Positions 23,890 to 33,403 of a DNA stretch of 56,454 nt are shown piece by piece; the stretch's first letter is position 1, and every line of letters begins with the position of its first letter. A model generated the notes under the pieces. That model made no database searches. It was not told where the DNA came from and saw only the letters and a list, made by a program, of their open reading frames with translations. Source of the stretch: Balneola sp. (GTDB lineage Bacteria; Bacteroidota; Rhodothermia; Balneolales; Balneolaceae); assembly GCA_028284195.1 (NCBI GenBank), contig JANQSE010000015.1, positions 1 to 56,454 of the forward strand, written 5' to 3'. Position numbers and translations under genes: made by a program.

Positions 23890-26475
23890 ATGAAAAAGGT
23901 ATTCTTATTTATCGGGGCTTTTATTATTTCAATAACAGCACACGCCCAGGTAACGCTTGATTATTATTTGCCGGATGGCATTTCGTATGATTCTAACATC
24001 CCTACTCCAAAGTCTGTGTTGGGCGCAGAGGTTGGTGAGTGGCATGTTCGCCACGACCAACTCGTAAACTACATGTATGCAGTAGCCAAAGCTTCTGATC
24101 GTGTTACCATAAGCGAGTATGCCAGAACGTATGAGAACCGGCCCCTTTTAATGCTTACCATAACTTCACCTGAAAATCACCGGAATATAGACCGTTTAAA
24201 AGCAGAGCATGTTCAGCTAACAGATGCCGCTGCCTCACGAAATCTGGATATTACCAAAATGCCGGCTGTAGTAACTTTAAGCTATAGCGTACATGGTAAT
24301 GAGCCCAGCGGTTCAAATTCTTCGCTGCTCACGGTGTATCACCTGGCTGCCGCAAAAGGCCGGGAAATTGATGAACTGCTAAAAAACACCATTATTCTTG
24401 TTGATCCAAGTATTAATCCTGACGGGCTTAGCCGTTTTGCACAATGGGCCAATCAACACAAGAGTTTAAATAAATTGGTTACCGATGGCGCCAGCCGGGA
24501 GTATAATGAGGTATGGCCGGGAGGAAGAACCAACCATTATTGGTTTGATCTTAATCGTGATTGGCTATTAGTCCAGCACCCTGAAAGTAAAGGGCGCATC
24601 GCAAAATTTCACGAATGGAAGCCAAATGTTCTCACCGATCACCACGAAATGGGAACAAACTCTACATTTTTCTTTCAGCCGGGAATTCCTTCCAGAACAC
24701 ACCCCCTTACTCCGGAAAGAAACCAACGCCTGACTGCAAGTATTGCTGAATACCACGCCGAAGAACTGAACAAAATTCAATCTCTTTATTACACACAGGA
24801 AAGCTTCGATGATTTTTATTACGGAAAGGGGTCAACATATCCTGACGTGAATGGTTCTATTGGTATTTTATTTGAACAGGCAAGTTCAAGAGGCCACGCG
24901 CAGGAAAGTATTCACGGCATTTTAAAATTCCCTTTTACAATCCGCAATCAATTTACAGCATCGCTTTCTACCCTTAAAGCAGTTCAGGCTATGAGAGAAG
25001 AGCTTCTGGCTCATATGCGCGATTTCTACCAGGAAAAAGCACGGGCAGCCCGGGCGGCTTCCATCAAAGCTTATGTATTTGGAGAAGAAGCTGACCAAGC
25101 CAGAACCTATCACCTCGCCGAAATGCTAAACCGGCATCAAATTGAAGTATATGAATTGGCAAATGATCTGAATGCAGACGGAGAGGCTTTCAAAGCAGGC
25201 AAAGCGTACGTGGTTCCAACAAACCAAAAGCAGTACCAGTTAATTACTGCAATTTTTGAACGCAGAACGGAATTTACCGACAGTCTTTTCTACGATGTTT
25301 CTGCCTGGACCATGCCTTATGCTTTTAACCTCCCGTTTGCAGAACTTAATAACAGAGAATTTGGCAATAATGTGCAGGGAGAACGATTTAACGGAGAAAT
25401 GAAATCGACCGGAGAGATGGTTGGCGGAAAAAGTAACTATGCATATGTGTTCGAATGGGATGAGTATTATGCCCCGAGAGCGACATATCGGTTACTTTCT
25501 AACGGCGTGAAAGCGAAGGTAGCTTCACAGCCATTTACCGCCGTTGTTTCAACCGGAACTAAGGAATTTGATTATGGAACCATTATGGTGCCAATGGGCA
25601 TACAGGATGATCAGGAAATGACCTATAAGCTTCTTGAAAAAGCAGCCAAAGAAGATGGACTAAAGGTCTATGCTGTATCAACAGGTTTAACTCCGGCCGG
25701 AATGGACCTGGGAAGTAATAATTTCGAAAACCTTGTTGAGCCAAAAGTAGCCATGATTGGCGGTAGTGGAACTAATGGTTACGAAATAGGCGAAGCATGG
25801 CATTTAATGGATCAAAGATATCATATGCCGCTTAGTATTGTGGAGCAGAACGATTTGAGAGGTTCACGTTTAGATAGATACAATGTTCTGATAATGTCTG
25901 GATATGGCTATGGCGATTTATCATCTTCTACTGTTGATGAGATTAAGCGCTGGGTCAGAAATGGTGGCACCTTAGTTTCTTACAAATTCGGTATTTCGTG
26001 GGCAAAGCAAAACGGCCTTGCAAAAGTAGAATATGTTGATCGTGATGATGACAAAGAAGATGAAGAAGCCGAAACCCGGGCATATGCAAATCAAAGCAGG
26101 GATTCGGGTGCCGGTGTAATTGGCGGAGCTATCTTTAATGCTAAAATCGACCTAACCCACCCGATGGGCTATGGCTTTAATGATGATGATATAACTGTTT
26201 TCCGAAACAGTACTCAATTCTTACAAAAAGGAAAAAACCCATACTCAAACCCGGTGGTATATACCGAGAACCCTTTAGCAAGCGGCTATATATCCGATGA
26301 AAACCTGGAGCATCTCAAAAACTCTGCCGCTGTTATTATTAGCCGGTATGGCGGAGGAAAAGTGATAACAATGACGGACAATCCAAATTTCCGGGCATTT
26401 TGGTATGGAACTAACAAGCTATTTGCCAATGCCATCTTTTTTGGGCACACCATCAGTGGAAGTACAGCTAACTAA
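23890..26475 (+). CDS. M14-family zinc carboxypeptidase-like secreted protein
   Basis: The 861-residue protein has a signal peptide ending AHAQ. The M14 domain shows the zinc pair His135 and Glu138 (VHGNEPSG), the substrate region INPDG (about 175-179), the LNRDW motif (about 221-225) and a third zinc ligand in TDHHEMG (about 249-255); ILFEQASSRG may hold the catalytic Glu. About 400-861 contains a glutamine-amidotransferase-like tail (VAMIGGSGTNGYEIGE, LIMSGYGYGDL, then a GG-rich end). It should cleave C-terminal residues in the periplasm. It is preceded by the structured RNA, which might control it. Confidence 0.92.
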   Translation: MKKVFLFIGAFIISITAHAQVTLDYYLPDGISYDSNIPTPKSVLGAEVGEWHVRHDQLVNYMYAVAKASDRVTISEYARTYENRPLLMLTITSPENHRNIDRLKAEHVQLTDAAASRNLDITKMPAVVTLSYSVHGNEPSGSNSSLLTVYHLAAAKGREIDELLKNTIILVDPSINPDGLSRFAQWANQHKSLNKLVTDGASREYNEVWPGGRTNHYWFDLNRDWLLVQHPESKGRIAKFHEWKPNVLTDHHEMGTNSTFFFQPGIPSRTHPLTPERNQRLTASIAEYHAEELNKIQSLYYTQESFDDFYYGKGSTYPDVNGSIGILFEQASSRGHAQESIHGILKFPFTIRNQFTASLSTLKAVQAMREELLAHMRDFYQEKARAARAASIKAYVFGEEADQARTYHLAEMLNRHQIEVYELANDLNADGEAFKAGKAYVVPTNQKQYQLITAIFERRTEFTDSLFYDVSAWTMPYAFNLPFAELNNREFGNNVQGERFNGEMKSTGEMVGGKSNYAYVFEWDEYYAPRATYRLLSNGVKAKVASQPFTAVVSTGTKEFDYGTIMVPMGIQDDQEMTYKLLEKAAKEDGLKVYAVSTGLTPAGMDLGSNNFENLVEPKVAMIGGSGTNGYEIGEAWHLMDQRYHMPLSIVEQNDLRGSRLDRYNVLIMSGYGYGDLSSSTVDEIKRWVRNGGTLVSYKFGISWAKQNGLAKVEYVDRDDDKEDEEAETRAYANQSRDSGAGVIGGAIFNAKIDLTHPMGYGFNDDDITVFRNSTQFLQKGKNPYSNPVVYTENPLASGYISDENLEHLKNSAAVIISRYGGGKVITMTDNPNFRAFWYGTNKLFANAIFFGHTISGSTAN

Positions 26476-27023
26476 TGAGTATTGCTTTTGATTTAGAAGA
26501 AGCGATTTCTTTTTTAGGAAGAACCCCGAAGGTTTTAATGACTCAGCTTTCAGGACTTTCCGAAAAATGGGCCAGTAGCAATGAAGGCGAGAAAACCTGG
26601 AACTCTTACCAGGTTTTAGGCCATTTGGTGTATGGAGAAGACACCGACTGGATTCCACGCACAAAAATTATTCTGGAGTATGGACTGGAAAAAGAATTTG
26701 TTCCTTTCGACCGGTTTGCCCAGGACCAACTTTATAAAGATAAAAGTATTGACGAATTGCTTGACCTTTTTGCTGCTAAACGCGCCGCCAACCTGGAAAC
26801 GCTCCGTTCTTTACATCTTACTAACAAAGATTTGGAGAGAAAAGGAAATCACCCTGAGTTTGGAGAAATAACACTACGGGAAATGCTTGCTGCGTGGACT
26901 GTTCACGACATGGGGCACGTTGTTCAGTTAAATCGCATACTTGCCAAAGGCTACAAAGAAGAAATCGGGCCCTGGAAAAAATATCTTACTATTGTTCGGT
27001 CTCGTCCGGCACCGGAAGAATAG
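26475..27023 (+). CDS. DinB-superfamily protein
   Basis: The 182-residue protein begins inside the stop of the M14 gene (TAATG), so it is coupled to it. It has the four-helix DinB/YfiT fold with likely metal histidines in VLGHLVYGE (about 50-58), and HDMGHVVQLNR near the C-terminus. Members act as metal-dependent thiol transferases or have unknown roles. The substrate cannot be inferred. It ends directly against the convergent YdeI-like gene. Confidence 0.88.
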   Translation: MSIAFDLEEAISFLGRTPKVLMTQLSGLSEKWASSNEGEKTWNSYQVLGHLVYGEDTDWIPRTKIILEYGLEKEFVPFDRFAQDQLYKDKSIDELLDLFAAKRAANLETLRSLHLTNKDLERKGNHPEFGEITLREMLAAWTVHDMGHVVQLNRILAKGYKEEIGPWKKYLTIVRSRPAPEE

Positions 27024-27533
27024 TTATTCTTCTCTGGGAGGCATGCCCAGCAAATGGCGGTAATCAAACTTATCCCTGGGCATTGTTTTCAAATTGTTGA
27101 TCAACATGATCGCCCGGTCTATTTTTAGCTGACTGCTTTTTACCGATGATACGTAATGAATGATATACCTTTTCTTACCATCGCTAAGATTCTCAAAAAA
27201 CTCCCGCCCTTCATCATCTTGTTCCAGCAGCTCTTGCAGCTCTTCAGGAACTTCCATTCCATATTTTGAATGATCTGGTTCCAAAGTTAACTCTGCTTCG
27301 TCACCAACTTTCAAATCAAACTGCTTTAGCTTTTTCTTATTTAAAATGATGTAACCTTTTCCATCTCCATAAGCTACCATTCCACAATGAAACCTGGGAT
27401 GTCCATTCACTGAGCACAAGAAGCGAGAGCCTAATCCGTCTGTTTTATCGACAATTTCTTGAGGCACTACTGCAATAGTGTACATCACCTTGGCCATGGT
27501 TTCGATAGTGGTGTTAAACGTAATTGGATCCAA
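27024..27533 (-). CDS. YdeI/DUF1905-type protein
   Basis: The 169-residue protein has an N-terminal DUF1905-like barrel (about 5-85: VPQEIVDKTDG, HPRFHCGMVAYGDGKGYIILNKK). The C-terminal helical part (about 90-160: PEELQELLEQDDEGREFFENLSDGKKRYIIHYVSS) is typical of the YdeI/OmpD-associated family. Some relatives are linked to bacteriocin or envelope stress protection; the molecular role is unknown. Confidence 0.85.
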   Translation of the reverse strand: MDPITFNTTIETMAKVMYTIAVVPQEIVDKTDGLGSRFLCSVNGHPRFHCGMVAYGDGKGYIILNKKKLKQFDLKVGDEAELTLEPDHSKYGMEVPEELQELLEQDDEGREFFENLSDGKKRYIIHYVSSVKSSQLKIDRAIMLINNLKTMPRDKFDYRHLLGMPPREE

Positions 27534-27542
27534 TTAATCAGG

Positions 27543-28922
27543 CTAGTTATTTTTATAAGAGCTCTCTATTTCAGTGAGTTTGGAATCAATAAATTCTTTC
27601 GACATCCACCTTCCGGCAACCATAACGCCTGAATGATCTTTCAGATGAGCAATATCTTTTAACGGGTTTTTTTTGACCAGAATAAGATCAGCCCGCTGCC
27701 CCTTTTGGATAGTTCCAAAATCATCTTTGTGAGAGAAATACTCTCCCACATTTACCGTGCCGGATACAAGAATTTCATAGGGGCTCATTCCTGCTTCGGC
27801 CATAACCTCAAGCTCGCGATGTATGGAAAACCCGGGCACGCTATAAAGTTGGGGGGCATCGGTTCCCATTAAAATTTTAACCCTCGATTTATTCATTTCT
27901 GAAAGAAGTCTTTGCCGAAGTTGTGCATGCTCAATGGCATTTTCTCTGTTAAAATTGGGATTATTCAGCAGGCGGTTAGCCCAGGCATTATACCCTGATA
28001 CAAGTGTTGCCGGGATATACTTTAACTCATCGTATTGTTGCATGGCTTCATAATCTGCTGCACCAATTATTGTTGCCCAAAGTGCCTGAGTTGGCACAAT
28101 CCACACGTTGTTTTCGATAGTAAGATTGATGAGTTTATGAATTTTCTGATCAAGCTCCGCTCCTTCATATTCGTTTAGGTATGCTACGTATCCATCCATG
28201 TGATCGATGGTTTCCTGCCCCATTTCTATAGCATGAATTATCCCCACATCAGCCGGTATATGGCCACCAAAAGTAATTCCGATATCGTTTGCGGTATTAG
28301 CCATTGCATCAAATTCTTCCAGAGTTAAGCCAGGATGAATTTTTAGCAAATCCCATCCTTCTTCCTTTTGCTCAATTACTTTTTCTGCCGCTTGGCCTGG
28401 AGAGCTGATCGAATTACCGTTGAAACTCGGCCCGGCCAGATACAAACTCGGCCCGATCAATTCACCCGATTTTACTTTGTCTTTTAATCCCAATTGGTTT
28501 GGCCATCCTAACATCCCTCGAACGGTTGTAATACCGGCAGCTGTGTACAGAAACAGCGTATTCTCTACGTAATCCATAGTCATATAACGAGGTGCGTTTG
28601 CCGGCGGGTCGGTAGGAGGAACATGGCCGTGCATTTCCGCAAGGCCGGGAACTAGGAATTTTCCTTTTCCGTCAATAATAGTTGCCTCTTCATCAAAATC
28701 TACATTACCGGAACCAGTTACCAGAATTATCTCATCACCTTCAATCACCACGGTTTGATTTTCTAATACCGTTTCACTGGTCATGGGGATCACATTCACG
28801 TTTGTAAATGCAGTTACTTCACCTTCAATCTTTTGAGTGGTTCCCATATTCTGGAAAACCACAATAGCCAGCAGCAAAATCACTATTACTACTACAGGTA
28901 GTATTTGTCTCTTCATCTTCAT
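27543..28922 (-). CDS. Membrane-anchored amidohydrolase (imidazolonepropionase-like)
   Basis: I choose ATG at 28922 (MKMKRQILPV...), because the longer frame starts at TTG. The product is about 459 residues with an N-terminal membrane anchor. It then has the metal-dependent TIM barrel: MHGHVPP (HxH), DLLKIHPG with the bridging Lys, FGGHIPAD and IDHMDGY (His ligands), and MGTDAPQ (Asp). A C-terminal composite beta domain has GTIQKGQRADLILVKKNP. It probably hydrolyses a cyclic amide or a dipeptide; the substrate is unknown. It stands alone upstream of the convergent YdeI-like gene. Confidence 0.9.
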   Translation of the reverse strand: MKMKRQILPVVVIVILLLAIVVFQNMGTTQKIEGEVTAFTNVNVIPMTSETVLENQTVVIEGDEIILVTGSGNVDFDEEATIIDGKGKFLVPGLAEMHGHVPPTDPPANAPRYMTMDYVENTLFLYTAAGITTVRGMLGWPNQLGLKDKVKSGELIGPSLYLAGPSFNGNSISSPGQAAEKVIEQKEEGWDLLKIHPGLTLEEFDAMANTANDIGITFGGHIPADVGIIHAIEMGQETIDHMDGYVAYLNEYEGAELDQKIHKLINLTIENNVWIVPTQALWATIIGAADYEAMQQYDELKYIPATLVSGYNAWANRLLNNPNFNRENAIEHAQLRQRLLSEMNKSRVKILMGTDAPQLYSVPGFSIHRELEVMAEAGMSPYEILVSGTVNVGEYFSHKDDFGTIQKGQRADLILVKKNPLKDIAHLKDHSGVMVAGRWMSKEFIDSKLTEIESSYKNN

Positions 28923-29021
28923 GTTAGTTAGGTTATTGAACAATAAGAACAGGTTTGTACAAACCTAAAACAACAATGGTACATTTATTTGATGTATTTT
29001 TACGGGTGTGAAAATTTGTAA

Positions 29022-29780
29022 TCAGGAAATTCTGAGTGCCGACCTTATGACCTGGAAAAAACTTCCTTGCCGCTCTTTTACATTTCCTGGTTTAAGTACT
29101 TCCAGTTTTCTTGCGCCTTTGTAGAAGAAAAAAAGGCTTATCGCCATTACGGTATGTGCCAGATCCAGGTGATTGAACCAGGTATGTAAACCAATTTCGC
29201 TGGTGTAGAAAAATGCAGCGAGCGTGGCAAAAACTACGGAAAGAAAGATGATCCGGCTGCCTTCATTTCGGGTTCGCCAATATACCAGGAAGTGGAGAGG
29301 CAGAACAACCAGGCCCAGACCATAGGCAGAATGAACCTGTATGTAAAAGAAATTGAGCGTGGTGAAAGTAATAACTGCAAAAGTGAGCAACTCTAACACA
29401 TTTGCGATTTCCAGAAACCTGCCGAACTTTTTGTTGATTACCGGCTGGGCGTGCATAATAGAGGCCCGCTCGATAGCCATTACGGCCAGCATACTAATTA
29501 ACCAACCGGGAAGCTTCCACGAAAGCCCAACTGCGTATTGAAAAGCATGTCCTAAAATTCCTCCCAGAAAAGTAGCCAATGCCATAATAGAAAAATACCA
29601 GCGCATATACCGGTGAACCTTCCCCTGTTTATTCAGTTTTTTAAGTTGAACAAAAGCATACACACAAACAGCGGTAATCCACAGATCGGTAAAAGTAACC
29701 ATCGGTTCCATGACTGGAATACCAAAAACCTCAATAGTGGGCTGTCCTGATGCTGATTGGTAAATATCCTGTTCATTCAT
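29022..29780 (-). CDS. Seven-helix membrane protein (DUF6962-like, possibly CREST-related)
   Basis: The 252-residue protein has about seven membrane helices. Histidines sit at helix edges: GHAFQYAVG, QVHSAYG and HTWFNHLDLAHTVMAIS. The last motif (H, then NH-D-H) recalls the metal-binding helix of CREST-superfamily hydrolases such as alkaline ceramidase and PAQR, but this is a visual resemblance only. No catalytic assignment is made. The gene is monocistronic. Confidence 0.7.
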   Translation of the reverse strand: MNEQDIYQSASGQPTIEVFGIPVMEPMVTFTDLWITAVCVYAFVQLKKLNKQGKVHRYMRWYFSIMALATFLGGILGHAFQYAVGLSWKLPGWLISMLAVMAIERASIMHAQPVINKKFGRFLEIANVLELLTFAVITFTTLNFFYIQVHSAYGLGLVVLPLHFLVYWRTRNEGSRIIFLSVVFATLAAFFYTSEIGLHTWFNHLDLAHTVMAISLFFFYKGARKLEVLKPGNVKERQGSFFQVIRSALRIS

Positions 29781-29852
29781 ACTAAAAGAAGAGCGAGTAG
29801 TGAACTTAAGAAAGAGTTTTGCATAGCTGGAAAAGTCTTGTTGTGTAAGAAG

Positions 29853-30010
29853 CTACTTCTTGTGCAATACTGCAATTAATTTATTCGGAGTATAAACGGG
29901 AAGTTTCGCCTTTGTGACGTCTTTTTTATTTCTGGTCACAATGGCATCGAGATTTGCATGACGTATAAATCATACAATAAGCATGTCATTCAAACTTAAA
30001 AAAGCAATAG
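29853..30010 (-). pseudogene. Remnant of a PIN-domain (VapC-type) toxin
   Basis: The minus strand reads IAFLSLNDMLIV, a TGA stop at 29970-29972, then FIRHANLDAIVTRNKKD and VTKAKLPVYTPNKLIAVLHKK to a stop at 29853. The pattern DxLIxxxxxxxxxDxIVTRNxKDF...PVxTP is the C-terminal half of PIN_3-type RNases. The N-terminal half with the first acidic residues is missing, and the frame is interrupted by the TGA. No antitoxin gene is visible. It is a decayed toxin-antitoxin remnant between metK and the membrane protein gene. Confidence 0.7.
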
Positions 30011-30035
30011 TTCTTGTTTTTAACCCGCTAGTATT

Positions 30036-31160
30036 TCAACCTAGTGCATCCACAAAATCCAGTTGTTCCCAGGGAAATTCTTCTCTTCCAAAATGTCCGT
30101 ATGCTGCCGTTTGCTGGTAGATTGGCCGTTTTAAATCGAACCGTTCAATAATGCCCTTTGGGGTGCAGTCAAAGGTTTTGTTCACAAGGTTTGCAAGTTC
30201 TACATCGCTCATTTTCCCGGTTCCATAGCTGTTTACATGTATAGAAACCGGCTCGGCCACACCAATTGCATAAGCAAGTTGTACCAGACATTCTTCGGCT
30301 AATTCAGCAGCAACCAGATTTTTTGCAATGTGGCGGGCCGCATATGCCGCACTTCGGTCAACTTTGGAAGGATCCTTCCCTGAAAATGCGCCGCCGCCAT
30401 GTGCTCCAAAACCACCGTAGGTATCTACAATAATTTTGCGCCCGGTAAGCCCGGTATCTCCATGTGGCCCGCCTATCACAAATTTCCCTGTTGGGTTAAC
30501 ATGGTAAATAGTCTCATCGTCGAGCAGCTCTGCCGGGATTACACTCTTAATCAGCTTGTTCTTAATATCTTCATGAATTTGGGATTGCTCCACGCCGTCA
30601 TCATGCTGGGTAGAAAGTACAATGGTATCGATCCGTTTTGGATTTCCGGCGGCGTCATACTCAATAGTAACCTGGCTTTTGTTGTCCGGGCCCAGGTAAG
30701 GCATTAGATCGGTTTCTTTTCGAATGCGGGCCAGTTCTCTCAGCAAATCATGCGAAAACTGCAGCGGCATAGGCATGTATTGAGGTGTTTGCTTAGTGGC
30801 ATAACCGAACATCATCCCCTGGTCTCCGGCACCATCGCGGTCAACTCCCTGAGCAATATCCGGGCTTTGGGTGTGAATGGTAGAAAGCACCCCACAACTT
30901 TCAGAGTCGAACCGGTAACTGGCTTTGGTATATCCGATATCTTTGATTACCCCACGAACCACTTCCTGGAAATCAACAAACGCTTCTGTTGTTACTTCTC
31001 CGGAAACTACAGCCAGCCCAGTGGTTACCAGCGTTTCTACCGCCACTCTTGACTCGGGATCCTGTGCCAACATCGCATCTAAAATAGCGTCCGAAATTTG
31101 ATCGGAAACTTTATCTGGGTGCCCTTCTGACACCGACTCTGAGGTAAATAAATTCTTCAT
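30036..31160 (-). CDS. metK: S-adenosylmethionine synthetase
   Basis: This cytosolic enzyme makes S-adenosylmethionine from methionine and ATP. The 374 residues begin [20 protein letters not shown], the methionine/ATP-binding start. [12 protein letters not shown] (hexapeptide signature) and [22 protein letters not shown] (phosphate-binding loop) follow. The length is slightly below the usual 380-390 but complete. No SAM riboswitch is evident upstream; on the minus strand TACCTTTT at 31205-31212 resembles a -7 box. Confidence 0.97.
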   Translation of the reverse strand: MKNLFTSESVSEGHPDKVSDQISDAILDAMLAQDPESRVAVETLVTTGLAVVSGEVTTEAFVDFQEVVRGVIKDIGYTKASYRFDSESCGVLSTIHTQSPDIAQGVDRDGAGDQGMMFGYATKQTPQYMPMPLQFSHDLLRELARIRKETDLMPYLGPDNKSQVTIEYDAAGNPKRIDTIVLSTQHDDGVEQSQIHEDIKNKLIKSVIPAELLDDETIYHVNPTGKFVIGGPHGDTGLTGRKIIVDTYGGFGAHGGGAFSGKDPSKVDRSAAYAARHIAKNLVAAELAEECLVQLAYAIGVAEPVSIHVNSYGTGKMSDVELANLVNKTFDCTPKGIIERFDLKRPIYQQTAAYGHFGREEFPWEQLDFVDALG

Positions 31161-31204
31161 TCTTTAATTTGATTACGTAAGGTGCTTTCGATTTCGAAGT
31201 GGCG

Positions 31205-31212
31205 AAAAGGTA
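31205..31212 (-). promoter_or_regulatory. Candidate -7 box of metK
   Basis: TACCTTTT on the minus strand differs at one base from the Bacteroidota consensus TAnnTTTG and lies about 45 nt before the metK ATG. The same TTTGTACCTTT string occurs before the CDF gene. No clear -33 element is seen. Confidence 0.35.
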
Positions 31213-31325
31213 CAAAGATTCAGGTTAAATATTGCTAAAAAGGAAGCAGCTTTATGCCCGGAAAATCTTTCAAATTTTAACGCCCCTTCAAAGTTTCTTT
31301 CTTCAGATATGGTTAATTTTAAACT

Positions 31326-31709
31326 GTGAAAAATGCGGTTACCATATTTCTGCTTGTGCTCACCAGTGCTGCTGTTTTTAAATCAGCAACTCCCTTTCTG
31401 AGTTATAAAGCGAACTACGAATTTATCTTCACAGAAATGTGTGAGATGCGTGGAACTTCAAATCACAATGATTGTGATGGTTTTTGTTATCTCAGAAAAC
31501 AAATCGAACATCATGATGAAAGTGATCATGAAAAACCGCACACCAATAAAGTTCCTGCTTCCAATTTGTACTCTTCAATTTTTGGAATTATCGGGGAACA
31601 GAAAAATATTGAATCTCCATTTCTTCGGTTTAGGGATTTAAATCAAGATATTTTTGACCAGAAATATCGCATTTATTTAGACAGCCTTTCCCCACCTCCA
31701 CAGTCTTAG
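31326..31709 (+). CDS. Small Cys/His-rich secreted protein, copper cluster
   Basis: The start is GTG at 31326 (KNAVTIFLLVLTSAAVF). The 127-residue protein has an N-terminal hydrophobic signal and then a compact Cys/His region: FTEMCEMRG, HNDCDGFCYLRKQIEHHDESDHEKPH. Many Bacteroidota genomes carry small proteins with a similar C(N/D)G.CYLkKQ motif beside metal-transport genes. Here it leads the set with an outer-membrane protein, SCO1 and PCu(A)C. A periplasmic copper-binding role is inferred. Confidence 0.7.
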   Translation: MKNAVTIFLLVLTSAAVFKSATPFLSYKANYEFIFTEMCEMRGTSNHNDCDGFCYLRKQIEHHDESDHEKPHTNKVPASNLYSSIFGIIGEQKNIESPFLRFRDLNQDIFDQKYRIYLDSLSPPPQS

Positions 31710-31762
31710 TTGGCTTCTGCATATTTAACAAAACACAATTTTTAAACTAAGACACTCGTACA

Positions 31763-32782
31763 ATGAAAAATTTATTCACTGGCGTTTTTACGCTATTTCT
31801 ATTTTCTATATCTGTTAATGCACAATGGTCAGCCGACCGGCCTGACGGCCATGCCCCAATCCAGGTAATGGCAGATCATACACACTCAAAAGGAGAGATA
31901 ATGATTTCGTATCGTTACATGCTCATGAACATGAATGGTAACGGAGATGGAACAAATGAGCTTTCCAATTCCGAAGTTCTTCGCCCAAACGGACCTTATA
32001 TGGTTACACCAATCGAAATGCCAATGGAAATGCATATGCTTGGTTTGATGTATGCATTTTCTGATGATATTACGGTGATGGCCATGGTTCCATATCTGCA
32101 AAACAGCATGGATCATGCAACAGCAATGGGCGGAGCTTTTACTACCGAGTCTTCAGGGATTGGAGATATTAAAATATCTGCCTTGTATAAGTTCTATGAC
32201 AAAAAAAATTCCCGGTTGCACTGGACGTTTGGATTGAGCCTGCCAACGGGTTCTATCGAAGAGCGGGATGATACCCCTATGGGAGCGAACTCTCTGCTCC
32301 CTTACCCCATGCAAATTGGCTCCGGCAGCTTCGATTTTAAACCCAGCCTAACGTATCTCACTCAAAGCAAATCACTTTCTTTTGGTTCACAGTTAGGTGC
32401 TACTATCCGCTTAAACGATAATGACAATAATTATCGCAAAAGCAATGTGTATCAAAGTACAAGTTGGTTAGGTTATAAACTCACCGATTGGGTTGCTCCG
32501 GCACTGTCTTTTAAGCTCTCTGGCTGGTCGAACTACGATGGCAGGGATCCAAGATACGACATGGCACTAAACAACAATGTTGTACATACTGTTGATCCTA
32601 ATCTAAAAGCAGGAACCCGGGCCGACTTTGGCTTTGGCTTAAATTTTCAGGGTCCGGACGGGCCACTGCATGATCTGCGACTCGCTGTAAACTTCGATCT
32701 GCCGATCTACCAAAGCTTAGACGGCCCGCAAATGCGTACTGAAAATATGCTTACCTTTGGGTTGCAATACACATTCCATTAA
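31763..32782 (+). CDS. Outer-membrane barrel protein, Met/His-rich (copper cluster)
   Basis: The 339-residue protein has a signal peptide ending SVNAQ and then alternating beta strands with a final aromatic (LQYTFH), as in transporter-type outer-membrane barrels. The loops are rich in Met and His (YRYMLMNMNGNG, EMPMEMHMLGLMYA, SMDHATAMGG), a feature of copper-handling proteins. It lies 53 bp after the Cys/His protein and 38 bp before SCO1. Copper transport or sensing at the surface is inferred from composition and neighbours. Confidence 0.75.
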   Translation: MKNLFTGVFTLFLFSISVNAQWSADRPDGHAPIQVMADHTHSKGEIMISYRYMLMNMNGNGDGTNELSNSEVLRPNGPYMVTPIEMPMEMHMLGLMYAFSDDITVMAMVPYLQNSMDHATAMGGAFTTESSGIGDIKISALYKFYDKKNSRLHWTFGLSLPTGSIEERDDTPMGANSLLPYPMQIGSGSFDFKPSLTYLTQSKSLSFGSQLGATIRLNDNDNNYRKSNVYQSTSWLGYKLTDWVAPALSFKLSGWSNYDGRDPRYDMALNNNVVHTVDPNLKAGTRADFGFGLNFQGPDGPLHDLRLAVNFDLPIYQSLDGPQMRTENMLTFGLQYTFH

Positions 32783-32820
32783 TCTTAATTGATGCCGGGA
32801 TTTCCCGGCACTTTTTATTT

Positions 32821-33399
32821 ATGAGACATTCAAAGCTGTTTGTTGTATTACTTATGGCATTTCTTGCCTGTAAACCTGCGCCCAAAATCATTGATGATTT
32901 GAGTGATCGTTCATTTCAGGTAGTAAACCAGAATGCAGAACCGGTTACTTTTCCTGATGACTACAAAGGGAAATATGTAATCATGGGTTTTATATATACC
33001 CATTGTCCTGATATTTGCCCGTTGGTTACTCAGAATATGATCAAAGTTCAAAAAGAGCTTGGCACCCCTGATGATGTACAATTTCTGGGCGTTACCTTCG
33101 ACCCTAAACGAGACACCCCTGAGGTTCTGAAAGAATACAAAACCGTTTTTGAACTGGATAAAAACTTCGATTTCTTAACTGCTGACAGTACTACCATAAG
33201 TGCTTTCATGGACAGCGTTCGGGTGCGGAGCCAGGTTTCTTTTTCTACCACTAATGAGTATGGAGAAAAAGTGTATTTCATGAACCACTCTGATAAGATC
33301 ATGGTTCTTGATCCAAAAGGGCGTGTAATATTTGAATACGGGGGAAGCATGACACCCGTGAACTACATTGTAGAAGACCTTGGGACTGTGAGGAGATAA
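32821..33399 (+). CDS. SCO1/SenC-type copper chaperone lipoprotein
   Basis: The 192-residue protein has a lipoprotein signal (Cys17 in AFLAC) and a thioredoxin fold. The copper ligands are Cys62 and Cys66 (THCPDICPL) and His156 (NHSDK). It should deliver copper to the CuA site of cytochrome oxidase or protect against copper stress. It is followed after 4 bp by the PCu(A)C gene, the usual functional partner. Confidence 0.95.
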   Translation: MRHSKLFVVLLMAFLACKPAPKIIDDLSDRSFQVVNQNAEPVTFPDDYKGKYVIMGFIYTHCPDICPLVTQNMIKVQKELGTPDDVQFLGVTFDPKRDTPEVLKEYKTVFELDKNFDFLTADSTTISAFMDSVRVRSQVSFSTTNEYGEKVYFMNHSDKIMVLDPKGRVIFEYGGSMTPVNYIVEDLGTVRR

Positions 33400-33403
33400 T
33401 ACC

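Noticed and set aside
31161..31325. SAM riboswitch upstream of metK
   Set aside because: No terminator hairpin or SAM-I/II core is visible. The region holds only a candidate promoter and an AT-rich leader.
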